Assembly (NCBI RefSeq): GCF_013620825.1
Contig: NZ_NJIC01000001.1
Span: 1 to 64,000, forward strand
Length of the DNA stretch: 64,000 bases
Direction of reading: 5' to 3'
Origin: Rhodanobacter sp. PCA2
GTDB taxonomy: Bacteria; Pseudomonadota; Gammaproteobacteria; Xanthomonadales; Rhodanobacteraceae
Under the pieces are notes generated by a model, which made no database searches, was not told the origin of the DNA, and worked only from the letters and a program-made list of their open reading frames with translations. Numbering within the stretch: position 1 is the stretch's first letter; each line of letters starts with the position of its first letter. A program made the position numbers and the translations under genes. Positions 47,283-55,314 of this stretch are shown here, in pieces.

Positions 47283-47975
47283 ATGCCAGCCGATCTGCCC
47301 CCCGTCCGCCGCATCCGCTGGAACCAGGCCTGGCGCATCGTGCCCAGCCGTTTCCCGCCGGTGGGCGTGTACGACCGCATCGCCGATCCGGCCGACTTCG
47401 ACGCGGTGTTCGCGATCGAGGCGCTGACCAACCCGCGCCTGCGCGAGGAGGCCGGCGCGCTGAAGCTGGTGGCGAAGGAGCATCGCATCAGCGGCCCGGG
47501 CAGCACGCCGGTGATGGCCGCCTTCACCCATCTGAATCCGGAAGGCAGCCGTTTTTCCGATGGTACGTGGGGCGTGTTCTACGCCGCGCACAGCGTCGCC
47601 ACCGCGGTGGAGGAAACGGTGTACCACCGCGAGCGCTTCCTCGCCGCCACCGCCGAGCCGGCCTGCGACATCCAGATGCGTTGCTACCGCACCCGCGTCG
47701 ACTGCCGCCTGCACGACATACGCGGCGGCTGGAAGCGGGAACACGATGCGGACGACTATGCGGCCGGCGTGGAACTGGCGCGCGTCTTGCGCGCCGCCGG
47801 TTCCAACGGCATCGTCTACGACAGCGTGCGCGATCCGGGCGGCGAGTGCCTGGCCGCGTTCCAGCCGGATGCCGTCGCGCCCTGCGTGCAGGCGCAGCAC
47901 CTGGTCTACCGCTGGGACGGCAAGCGCATCGCCAAGGTGCTCGAAGTGAGCGAAATGAAGCGCTCCGGGCCGTAG
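47283..47975 (+). CDS. RES-domain NAD+-degrading toxin
   Basis: 230 residues. RES-family signatures are WRIVPS with the Arg, SDGTWGVFYAAHSVATAVEETVYH, GSNGIVYDSVRDPGG and CLAAFQPDAV. RES toxins phosphorolyse or hydrolyse NAD+, arresting growth, and are held by the neighbouring Xre/MbcA antitoxin. The frame is open further upstream, but the domain begins at this ATG. The 88-base spacing from the antitoxin is wide for a TA pair, and no good ribosome site is visible. Confidence 0.88.
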   Translation: MPADLPPVRRIRWNQAWRIVPSRFPPVGVYDRIADPADFDAVFAIEALTNPRLREEAGALKLVAKEHRISGPGSTPVMAAFTHLNPEGSRFSDGTWGVFYAAHSVATAVEETVYHRERFLAATAEPACDIQMRCYRTRVDCRLHDIRGGWKREHDADDYAAGVELARVLRAAGSNGIVYDSVRDPGGECLAAFQPDAVAPCVQAQHLVYRWDGKRIAKVLEVSEMKRSGP

Positions 47976-48032
47976 CGCGGCATGGCGCGCCTGCCGTCCC
48001 CGTCATCAACGAAGTGAGTTTCCGGGAGCACC

Positions 48033-48701
48033 ATGAAAATCCTGCTGTCGCTGTTGCTGGCCCTGGTTTCGTGCGCCGTGTGCGCCGACGAAGCCCCGCA
48101 TGCGTACTGGAATTCCGCCATCGCGGCGTTCGAAGCCGCCGATCGCGCGAACCCCCCGCCGCAGGGCGCGGTGCTGTTCATCGGCAGCTCGTCGATCGAG
48201 CACTGGAAATCCGTCGCGGCGGACTTCCCGGAAGCGAAGGTGATCAACCGCGGCTTCGGCGGCTCCGAGATCGGCGACTCCACCTATTTCGCCGACCGCA
48301 TCGTGGCGCCCTACCATCCGCGCGCGATCGTGATGTACGCCGGCGACAACGACATCTACGCCGGGCACACGCCGCAGCGGGTGCGCGACGATTTCGCCGC
48401 CTTCGTGCGCAAGGTGCGCTCGTTCGACCCCGGCGTGCCGGTGGCCTTCGTGGCGATCAAGCCCAGCGTGGCGCGCCGCGCGCTGCTGCCGCAGATCAGC
48501 CAGGCCAATGCGCTGGTGCGCGAATACGCCGCCAAGCAGCAGGGCGTGAGCTATATCGACGTGTACACGCCCATGCTGGGCAAGGATGGTCAGCCGCAGC
48601 AGCAGTGGTTCGGGCCGGACGGCCTGCACATGAACCGCAGCGGCTATGAGCTGTGGATCGGTCTGCTGAAACCGTGGGTGGATGCGCACGGGCAGCGGTG
48701 A
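48033..48701 (+). CDS. Exported SGNH/GDSL-type hydrolase
   Basis: 222 residues with a signal peptide (LLALVSCAVCADE). Block I is FIGSSSIEHW (Ser nucleophile), then NRGFGGSEIGD (Gly), YAGDNDIYAG (Asn) and the C-terminal GPDGLHMNRSGYELW with Asp and His. It is an acyl- or carbohydrate-esterase of the periplasm; substrate unknown. It is convergent with ompW, separated by a 15-bp hairpin. Confidence 0.9.
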   Translation: MKILLSLLLALVSCAVCADEAPHAYWNSAIAAFEAADRANPPPQGAVLFIGSSSIEHWKSVAADFPEAKVINRGFGGSEIGDSTYFADRIVAPYHPRAIVMYAGDNDIYAGHTPQRVRDDFAAFVRKVRSFDPGVPVAFVAIKPSVARRALLPQISQANALVREYAAKQQGVSYIDVYTPMLGKDGQPQQQWFGPDGLHMNRSGYELWIGLLKPWVDAHGQR

Positions 48702-48733
48702 GGGAGCCGCGGCAGGAAGCCGTTGCGATGGAT

Positions 48734-48765
48734 TGCCCCGCGCGCCATCCATGGCGCGCGGGGCA
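48734..48765. terminator. Bidirectional terminator, 15-bp perfect stem
   Basis: TGCCCCGCGCGCCAT-CC-ATGGCGCGCGGGGCA between the convergent SGNH hydrolase and ompW genes. With so short a loop the top pairs will open. No T-run follows on either strand. Confidence 0.75.
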
Positions 48766-48770
48766 GGACC

Positions 48771-49376
48771 TCAGAAGCGGTACGCGAAGCTCACGCCGTA
48801 GGCCATCGGATTGATGGTGGTGCGGCCGACCTTGGCGCCGTCGACCTTCACGTCGCTGGCCAGGTCGATCCAGCGCGCGTCGACGGTGACGCTCCATTGC
48901 GGCGCGATCTTCACGTCCACGCCGGCGTGCGCGGCCGCGCCCCAGCTGCTGTCGATGGCGACGCGCGTGCCTTGCAGCGGGCCCTTGCCGTCGATGTTGA
49001 AGAAGCGCGTGTAGTTCACGCCCAGGCCCACGAACGGCGACACCTTGCTCTCGGGCATGAAGTGGTAGTTCACGCCCAGCACCGGCGGCAGCTGGTGCGC
49101 CACGGCCACCTGGGTGCCGTTGAGCCGCACGTTGTGGCGGAACGGCACGGCGACCAGCAGCTCGGCGCCCCAGTTCGGCGTGGCCATGTATTCGATGCTG
49201 GCCGTGGGCTTGAGGTCGCTGCTGACCTTGGCGTTCATGCCGGCGAGCGTGCCGTTGTGGGACTTGGGGCTGACCACGTGGGCGCCGAAACGCACCACCC
49301 AGGTATCGTCATTGGCGTGGGCGGGCAGGGCGGCGGCGAGACCGGCGACGGCGAGCAGGGGGAGGAGGATTTTCAT
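48771..49376 (-). CDS. ompW: OmpW-family outer-membrane protein
   Basis: 201 residues from MKILLPLLAV, with AAAGGAAA just upstream. A signal peptide ends at LPAHANDDT. OmpW hallmarks are WVVRFGAHVVSPKSHNGTLAG, TASIEYMATPNWGAELLVAVPFRH, LGVNYHFMPESKVSPFVGLGVNYT and the terminal AYGVSFAYRF. It forms an eight-stranded beta-barrel for small hydrophobic molecules. It appears monocistronic; a decayed IS element lies about 200 bases upstream. Confidence 0.92.
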   Translation of the reverse strand: MKILLPLLAVAGLAAALPAHANDDTWVVRFGAHVVSPKSHNGTLAGMNAKVSSDLKPTASIEYMATPNWGAELLVAVPFRHNVRLNGTQVAVAHQLPPVLGVNYHFMPESKVSPFVGLGVNYTRFFNIDGKGPLQGTRVAIDSSWGAAAHAGVDVKIAPQWSVTVDARWIDLASDVKVDGAKVGRTTINPMAYGVSFAYRF

Positions 49377-49559
49377 CGGTTTCCTTTGGGGCATGTAGCG
49401 AAGTGCTGCATCCATGCTGATCCGGCCCCGCGGCCCCGCATCTGACTCGAATCAAATACCGGGGCCCCACGCGGCGATGCGCCGCATATGCGCGCGACCT
49501 CCCGCGTTTCGCAGGCCCATGGAAAATGTCCGGCGTCAGGCCCCTTCGACAGGCTGGCA

Positions 49560-50587
49560 TCGACGTCCCCCGCTTTGAGTAGCGGGTCGGTTTGGAGTCC
49601 GGAGTTACTTGACTGCTTCGCGTAGGCGGCGGGTGTCAACCCACCCTGCGCCTGCTTCGGTCGCCCCTCGTCGTATTCCAGCCGCCAGCGTTCGATCTCG
49701 GTGCGGGCGTGCAGCAGGCTGGGAAACCCGTATTCGTCGAGGCACTCATCGCGCAGGCGACCGTTGAACGGTACGACGTCGGCGTTCTGGTTCGGCTTGC
49801 CCGGTTCGATCAAACGCAACTGCACACCGCCCTCGTGCGCCCGGGCGATCGTCGCCTTGCCGCAGAACTCCTTGCCGTTGCCGGTGCGAATCGTCTTGGG
49901 CAGGCCGCGAATGATCGCCGGGCGATCCAGCACGCGCGTCACGCCGATGCCGGAGATGGCTCGTTCGACTTCGATGCCTGCCGACTCATGCGCGGCGTCG
50001 ACGACGTTGGTCAGGCGCTTGGCGACGCGGGCATCGGCGGTGCGATCGAACACGAAATCCATCGACACACTTCGTCGGGCGCCGATGGACGAAACAGCGG
50101 TTGCCGCTCGCTCACCGGCACCTTCTTCCGCTTGCGCCGCCGCACTTGCAGCCGTTCCACGCGCTTGCGGTTCACCGGCTCGCCGCCCTCCTGCCGAAAA
50201 GCTTCAAGTGGATCATTCCCACGCCGTAGCGCTTGTGCCGCTGCGCCAGTTCCACGATCCGCCGCCGCAGCGCCGCGTTGCGGCCTGGCTGCGCCTGATG
50301 GCGGAATGCGCTGGCGCTCATGCCTACGACGCGCAACGAGCAGCGCTCGCTCGGTGCCTTGTCGATCGTCTGGCGCACCAGCGCTCGCCGGACAGGTGCG
50401 CCTACGGCTTTTTTCGCGGGACGTCCCGGATCACCTCGTTCTCAAGCATCTGCTCGGCCACCTGCGCTTCGCGCAGCAGCTCTTCCACGGCCTCGGATTC
50501 GGGCGCCGATGGGCGGCGCGATTGCATCCCGCAGGGCGCTGCGGCCTGCAAGTACGGACGTGAAGCTGACATCGGGAGCAACGGCGT
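49560..50587 (-). mobile_element. Decayed IS3-family insertion sequence
   Basis: Read on the minus strand, pieces of an IS3 transposase pair appear in different frames. They are an orfA tail (EELLREAQVAEQMLENEVIRD, about 50410-50530), an orfB N-terminal part (SASAFRHQAQPG, KRYGVGMIHLKLFGR, about 50172-50378), a VNRKRVERLQVRRRKR segment in another frame, and the integrase core (about 49580-50068, FIEPGKP-like RLIEPGKPNQN, FNGRLRDECLDEYGF). At least two frameshifts separate them. The second DDE Asp (DNG to GNG) and the Glu (VESFNGR to VVPFNGR) are lost. Terminal repeats were not identified, so ends are approximate. Confidence 0.85.
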
Positions 50588-51550
50588 TCATGCGTCCTCC
50601 CCAGGCTGAGCTGTCGTATCCCGCGGCGACAGGTGGATGCCGGCGATCATGCAGCGCACCGAGCCGCCTGCCATCTCAAGGGTAGGTACCGCCAGCGGCA
50701 GCAAACGCGCGCTGCGCTCGATGCGTGCCTTTTGCCGAGCCGTCAGGCTGTCACAGGCGCGCTGCGACAGCGCGAGGATGCGGCCGTCGCGACCGGACAG
50801 CTCGATGGCATTTCCGGCGAAGTTGGCGATCTGCTCCTGGCTCAGGTCGATCACTTCGTGCCCGGACTCCTGCAGCCGCTCGATCACTTCCTGCGCCCGG
50901 CGCGGATCGGTCAGCGTCCGGGTTCCCAGCAGCGCGAATTCGGTGGCCACGCACATCAACACGTTGGTGTGGTAGATCGGCCGGCCAGCGGTGTCGGCCG
51001 TATCGAAGACGATGGGCTCGAAGTTGAAATGGGTGCTGAAGCGCTCCAGCAGCACCGGGTCCGCGCGGTTGGAGCGGGCGGTGTAGGCCACGCGCGCCAT
51101 GTGGTCCAGCACCATGGCGCCGGTGCCCTCCAGGAACAGGCCATCGTTCTCCAGGCCCGAGTAGTCAATCACATCCCGCACCCGGTACTCCGCCTTGAGC
51201 ATCTCGATGATGTCGCTGCGCCGCTCGCGGCGCCGGTTCCGCGGGTACATCGGGTAGATGGCAACGTGGCCGCCCGAGTGCGTGGAGAACCAGTTGTTCA
51301 AGAACACCGAGTCCGGCGTGTCACGCTCGCCCGTGTCCTCGAACAGGTGGACGCGTACGCCGGCGGCTTGCAGTCGATCGACCGCCTGGGTCACTTCGTC
51401 ATGGGCGGTATCGGCGATGGCACGGGCCTGGTCCTTGGCCGCATCGCTCTGGAATGCGTTGTCGGCGGTGGTTTCCGGGTTGGGCGTGAAGCGGTGCGGG
51501 CGCACCATCACGACCGCGGCAGGGGCTTGTATGGATCGGAACGTGGACAT
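50588..51550 (-). CDS. ctlX: Citrulline/arginine-type amidinohydrolase (CtlX family)
   Basis: 320 residues. The sequence VMVRPHRFTPNPETTADNAFQ, FLNNWFSTH, FLEGTGAMVLDH and PIYHTNVLMCVATEFALLG matches the CtlX citrulline-utilisation hydrolases of the guanidino-group-modifying superfamily, with the active-site His in YHTNV and Cys near the C-terminus (SVRCMIAG). It is thought to convert citrulline to ornithine. It lies downstream of ornithine cyclodeaminase on the same strand, giving a citrulline-to-proline route. The IS element begins right at its stop codon. Confidence 0.88.
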   Translation of the reverse strand: MSTFRSIQAPAAVVMVRPHRFTPNPETTADNAFQSDAAKDQARAIADTAHDEVTQAVDRLQAAGVRVHLFEDTGERDTPDSVFLNNWFSTHSGGHVAIYPMYPRNRRRERRSDIIEMLKAEYRVRDVIDYSGLENDGLFLEGTGAMVLDHMARVAYTARSNRADPVLLERFSTHFNFEPIVFDTADTAGRPIYHTNVLMCVATEFALLGTRTLTDPRRAQEVIERLQESGHEVIDLSQEQIANFAGNAIELSGRDGRILALSQRACDSLTARQKARIERSARLLPLAVPTLEMAGGSVRCMIAGIHLSPRDTTAQPGEDA

Positions 51551-51574
51551 AAGGCGACTCCTGGGGCTTCGCCT

Positions 51575-52624
51575 TTACGCGACCCGGCGCGGCGCCGCGC
51601 GCGATGTCCCGGAGCAGGTGTGGCGGAACAGATCCTTCGGGTCGTCGGCCCGGGGCACCAGTTCCACGTTTTCGCCCAGACCGCGCTGCTCGGCCTGCGC
51701 ATTCACGTAGCGCAGCGTGGAGTAGTCCTCCAACGCGAAACCCACCGAGTCGAACACCGTCACCTGCCCGGCACTTTGCCGGCCGGTTTCGGTTCCGGCC
51801 AGGACGCGCCACAGGTCCACAACCGGGAAGTCCTGGGGCAGTTGCTGGATGTCGCCTTCGATGCGGGTCTGCGGCTCGTACTCCACGAAGACGCGTGCGC
51901 CGCGCAGCACGTCGGCGTGCAGCTCGGTCTTGCCCGGGCAATCCCCGCCCACGCCGTTGATGTGCATACCCGGTTCGATCATGTCGGGTGTGATGATGGT
52001 GGCAAAGGCCTTGTCGGCGGTCACCGTGGTGACGATGTCCGCACCGCGCACAGCCTCGGCTGTCGATGCGGCGCGGATGATCTTCAGCGAGGGGTAGGCG
52101 GACAGGTTGCGAATCAGCTTCCCGGTCGCGTGCGGATCGATGTCGTAGACCGCGATTTCCTCGATGCCCAGGTGGCTATGGAACGCGAGGGCCTGGAATT
52201 CGCTTTGCGCGCCGTTGCCGATCAGCGCCATGCGGCGGGCATCGGGCCGCGCCAGCGCGCGGGCCGCCATCAGCGACGTCGCGCAGGTGCGCAGTGCCGT
52301 GGCGACGGTGAGTTCCGACAGCAGCACGGGATAGCCCGTGTCCACCTCCGCCAGCACGCCAAAGGCCATCACGGTGTACAGGCCGCGCTGCGTGTTGCTG
52401 GGGTGCCCGTTGACGTACTTGAATGCGTAGCGCTCGGCGTTGGAAACGGGCATCAGCTCGATCACGCCGATGTCCGAATGGCTGGCCACGCGGGCCGATT
52501 TGTCGAACTCGGGCCAACGAAGGAAGTCGTCCTGAATGGCGTCGGCGAGCTCGCCAATGAACTGCGTCACTCCGATGTCATGCACGAGGCGGGACATGGT
52601 GGGAACGTCAACGAAGCGGGTCAT
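51575..52624 (-). CDS. Ornithine cyclodeaminase family protein
   Basis: 349 residues from MTRFVDVPTMSRLV, with an AGGAGA site upstream; the frame is open further 5'. Signatures of the Ocd/mu-crystallin family are ERYAFKYVNGHPSNTQ, GYPVLLSELTVATALRTCATSL, MALIGNGAQSEFQALAF and INGVGGDCPGKTEL. It uses NAD to convert ornithine to proline with loss of ammonia. With ctlX downstream it would channel citrulline to proline. A Lrp-type regulator is divergent. Confidence 0.93.
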   Translation of the reverse strand: MTRFVDVPTMSRLVHDIGVTQFIGELADAIQDDFLRWPEFDKSARVASHSDIGVIELMPVSNAERYAFKYVNGHPSNTQRGLYTVMAFGVLAEVDTGYPVLLSELTVATALRTCATSLMAARALARPDARRMALIGNGAQSEFQALAFHSHLGIEEIAVYDIDPHATGKLIRNLSAYPSLKIIRAASTAEAVRGADIVTTVTADKAFATIITPDMIEPGMHINGVGGDCPGKTELHADVLRGARVFVEYEPQTRIEGDIQQLPQDFPVVDLWRVLAGTETGRQSAGQVTVFDSVGFALEDYSTLRYVNAQAEQRGLGENVELVPRADDPKDLFRHTCSGTSRAAPRRVA

Positions 52625-52744
52625 GAGGTCTCCTGGCAGTAGTGGCAAGCGGGCTTGCCGCGACCAGGAAATTGTTCTTGTGTTTCGTGCCAAATTGAAG
52701 ATGGCAGCTTGGCAGATTATTCCGTCTTGATTACAATTTGCCAC

Positions 52745-52757
52745 CTGCAGATTGCAG
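52745..52757. promoter_or_regulatory. Palindrome in the ocd-lrp divergent region
   Basis: CTGCA-GAT-TGCAG, 15 bases before the start codon of the Lrp-family gene. The 147-base region also holds TTGCCA and TGGCA half-sites and is AT-rich. It is a candidate Lrp-type binding site. Confidence 0.4.
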
Positions 52758-52771
52758 AATGAAAGATTCCG

Positions 52772-53194
52772 ATGGATGACACCGACCGCGAACTGATCTC
52801 GCTGTTGCGCGCCGATGCGCGCACTTCAGTGGTGTTGCTTGCCAAGAAGCTGCGCGTCGCACGGGCCACGGTACAAAACCGCATGGCCAAGCTGGAGGCC
52901 GATGGAACGATCGTGGGCTACACCGTGCGGCTCAGGCCCGAAGTGGAAGAGCACCGAATTCGTGCGCTGACTTCCATCGGGGTCGAGGGCAACCATGGAG
53001 AAAGCGTGCGGCGCGAACTGCGCGGCCATCCGAACGTGGTGGCGCTTCACACCACCAACGGGCGCTGGGACATGATTGCGGAGCTGCGGGCCGATACCTT
53101 GGAAGCGTTCGACCGAGTTCTGAATGGCATCCGCAACATTCAGGGCATCTCCAATACCGAGACCAGCATCCTGCTGTCCACGCGCAAGATCTAG
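52772..53194 (+). CDS. Lrp/AsnC-family transcriptional regulator
   Basis: 140 residues. The winged helix (LISLLRADARTSVVLLAKKLRVARATVQNRMAKLEADG read in part) and the RAM ligand domain (VVALHTTNGRWDMIAELRADTLEAF) are complete. It is divergent from ornithine cyclodeaminase and ctlX and very probably controls them in response to an amino acid such as ornithine or arginine; effector is inferred. Confidence 0.92.
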   Translation: MDDTDRELISLLRADARTSVVLLAKKLRVARATVQNRMAKLEADGTIVGYTVRLRPEVEEHRIRALTSIGVEGNHGESVRRELRGHPNVVALHTTNGRWDMIAELRADTLEAFDRVLNGIRNIQGISNTETSILLSTRKI

Positions 53195-53609
53195 CGATGC
53201 CTTGCCAGACGAGCGGAGGCCACAGCTGCGTCGTCGCGTGAGGCTGCCGACTCCTCAAGTCAAACCGAAAGCCTGGCCTCGGCAAAACTCGGGACTCGCA
53301 GTGAAGATGCGAGCCCCTGCACCCGCCACTCCAGGTTGGCGAGGGGCGCCCTCAGCCTCGGGCGCTGTCGGATAGTTCGCTTGGAGAACGTCGGTCACTC
53401 GACCAATTCGCCTGCTGGTGGTTGTCGAACTGACTGGTGCCATGGCAAGTCGTGGCACCTTGCTCTCTTTTTGTCGGCCGAGCTCGTCGGCACGCTTTGA
53501 ATGCCTCGAATCTGGACAGACGGAAAAAGCTTCCCGCCTTGGTTCAAGGTTTGACCCTTGGTCAAGCAGTGTCGAGGAATATCGCCCGCAGCGAATCTGC
53601 GGTTGCGGA
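53195..53609. other. 415-base intergenic stretch
   Basis: No gene is seen between the Lrp-family gene and the end of phhA. The stretch contains the terminator at 53436-53472. Base composition is less GC-rich than average. Short GC-poor repeats (CCTTGGTTCAAGG, CCCTTGGTC) near 53535-53565 may form a weak hairpin. Confidence 0.4.
53436..53472 (+). terminator. Rho-independent terminator
   Basis: GGTGCCA (53436-53442) and TGGCACC (53453-53459) around a 10-base loop, followed by TTGCTCTCTTTTT. It lies 241 bases downstream of the Lrp-family gene. Confidence 0.75.
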
Positions 53610-54503
53610 TCAGGTATCCGCGCCGGTCGCAAACCCTTCGCGCGTGCCGCGGGTGAACACGCGGTCGCCGTCCAGCACGTCGGCGGCGGCGTGCGTGGGC
53701 TCGGCCCCGAGCTTCGCGTAGATCGGCGTGAAGTCGGGCCGGGTGGCGTCGAACAACTGCGCGAAGTCGTCGATCACGAAATACGTCTGCTGGTAGGTGT
53801 CGATGCGGTAGCGCGTGCTCATCACGCGTTCCAGGCCGAAGCCGATGCGGTTCGGCGCGGGCGAATCCAGCGAGTAGATCGACTCGCCCTTGGAGCTGAC
53901 GATGCCGGCGCCGTAGATGCGCATGCCCTCGTCGGTGTTTATCAGGCCGAACTCCACCGTGTACCAGTACAGGCGCGTGAGGTTCATCAGCGCCTCGGGT
54001 CCGATGTTGAACGCCTTCATGCCGCCGCGGCCGTAGGCCTGCATGTAGTCGGCGAACACCGGGTTCAGCAGCAGCGGCACGTGGCCGAACAGGTCGTGGA
54101 ACAGGTCCGGCTCGCTGAGGTAGTCGAGCTGATCGGGTTTGCGTATCCACCAGCTCACCGGGAAGCGGCGGTTGGCGAGGTGGTCGAAGAACACCTCGTC
54201 CGGCAGCAGGCCTTCCACCGCCACCAGCTCCCAGCCGGTGGCCTTGACCAGCACCTTGTTGAGTTCGGAAAACTTCGGGATGCCGCCGTCGCCCAGGCCG
54301 AAGCGCTCCACGCCGGCGAGGAACTCCTTGCAGGCGCGCCCGGGCAGCAGTTCGCGCTGGCGCTGGTACAAGGTGTCCCACACCTCATGGTCGGTACGGG
54401 TGTAGCCGGACCACGGCTGCTCGACCACGCCCGTCGCGTAGACCGGGATGTAACCGCGGTCGGTCTGCTGGTGTTCGACCTTGCGGGGCGGGGGCTGATC
54501 CAT
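53610..54503 (-). CDS. phhA: Phenylalanine 4-monooxygenase
   Basis: 297 residues, normal for bacterial PhhA. It hydroxylates phenylalanine to tyrosine with tetrahydropterin and oxygen. The iron ligands are in DLFHDLFGHVPLLLNP (two His) and YTVEFGL (Glu), and the pterin-binding segment is SEPDLFHD upstream. The start MDQPPPRKVEHQQTDRGYIP follows GGAG. An Lrp/AsnC regulator is divergent, likely controlling it; PhhR (a different family) does so in Pseudomonas, so the regulator type differs here. Confidence 0.95.
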   Translation of the reverse strand: MDQPPPRKVEHQQTDRGYIPVYATGVVEQPWSGYTRTDHEVWDTLYQRQRELLPGRACKEFLAGVERFGLGDGGIPKFSELNKVLVKATGWELVAVEGLLPDEVFFDHLANRRFPVSWWIRKPDQLDYLSEPDLFHDLFGHVPLLLNPVFADYMQAYGRGGMKAFNIGPEALMNLTRLYWYTVEFGLINTDEGMRIYGAGIVSSKGESIYSLDSPAPNRIGFGLERVMSTRYRIDTYQQTYFVIDDFAQLFDATRPDFTPIYAKLGAEPTHAAADVLDGDRVFTRGTREGFATGADT

Positions 54504-54585
54504 GGAGGCTCCGTATGACGGTTCGCGGTTGCCGGCCAAGTCGGACGGCGTCCACAGCATAGGGCCTACCGGTCGAACGAAGATT

Positions 54586-54595
54586 GCAATATTGC
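54586..54595. promoter_or_regulatory. Lrp-type palindrome upstream of phhA
   Basis: Perfect GCAATATTGC within ATTGCAATATTGCGT in the 156-base divergent region; a further GGCAATTTGCA abuts the start of the regulator gene. AsnC/Lrp proteins favour such AT-centred palindromes. Confidence 0.55.
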
Positions 54596-54659
54596 GTGCA
54601 TACACGTAGTTGGCGCAACATTCGTGCGTGTCCACCCGTGTTTGGCGAGGCAATTTGCA

Positions 54660-55136
54660 ATGACCGTGCTGGATCGTACCGACCTGCGCCTGCTCGCCGT
54701 GCTGCAGACCGAGGGCCGCATCACCAATGCCGAGCTGGCCGAACGGGTGAACCTGTCGCCCTCGGCCTGCCTGCGTCGCCTGCAGCGGCTGGAGGCGGAG
54801 AAGGTGATCACGGGCTACGCCGCGCAGGTCGATCCGCAGGCGGTGGGGCTGGGCCTGCAGGCGTTCGTGCGGGTGCAGCTGGTGAAGCACGAGGCGGCGA
54901 TGATCGAACGCTTCGTGCAGCGGATCTCCGGCTGGGACGAGGTGGTGGCCTGCCATGCGCTCACCGGCGACATGGACTACCTGCTGCACATCTACGTGGC
55001 CGACCTCGAGCACTTCTCGCGCTTCCTGCTGGACCACCTGCTCAACGACGCCGGCGTGGCCGACGTCAATTCCAGCTTCGTGCTGCGCACGGTGAAGCGC
55101 TCGTCGTCGCTGCCGCTGTCGCAGGTGCAGGCCTAG
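54660..55136 (+). CDS. Lrp/AsnC-family transcriptional regulator
   Basis: 158 residues from MTVLDRTDLRLL. Winged helix: ITNAELAERVNLSPSACLRRLQRLEAE. The RAM domain follows (VVACHALTGDMDYLLHIYVADLEHFSRFLLD). It is divergent from phhA and probably controls it in response to an aromatic amino acid; the effector is inferred. The next 178 bases, up to the acyltransferase, hold no clear gene. Confidence 0.92.
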   Translation: MTVLDRTDLRLLAVLQTEGRITNAELAERVNLSPSACLRRLQRLEAEKVITGYAAQVDPQAVGLGLQAFVRVQLVKHEAAMIERFVQRISGWDEVVACHALTGDMDYLLHIYVADLEHFSRFLLDHLLNDAGVADVNSSFVLRTVKRSSSLPLSQVQA

Positions 55137-55314
55137 GCCGGCTCGGCCGCCGGCGCCAGGCCGCCGCGCGCGCGGCGCATGCGCAAGGCAAGGAAGGCGG
55201 CGATCACGAACGGCACCCGGTAGCTGCCCGGTTGCACGCGCAGCACGCCGGCCGCGGGGCATGCACACCGGCATGGTCAAACCGTTCGCCGACTGCAGCT
55301 AAAATGGGCGACCG

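Noticed and set aside
55137-55314. Possible gene fragment on the minus strand (VLRVQPGSYRVPFVIAAFLALRMRR)-like stretch, quoted in part
   Set aside because: It resembles the end of a membrane protein, but there is no start codon context and only about 45 codons; chance is likely.
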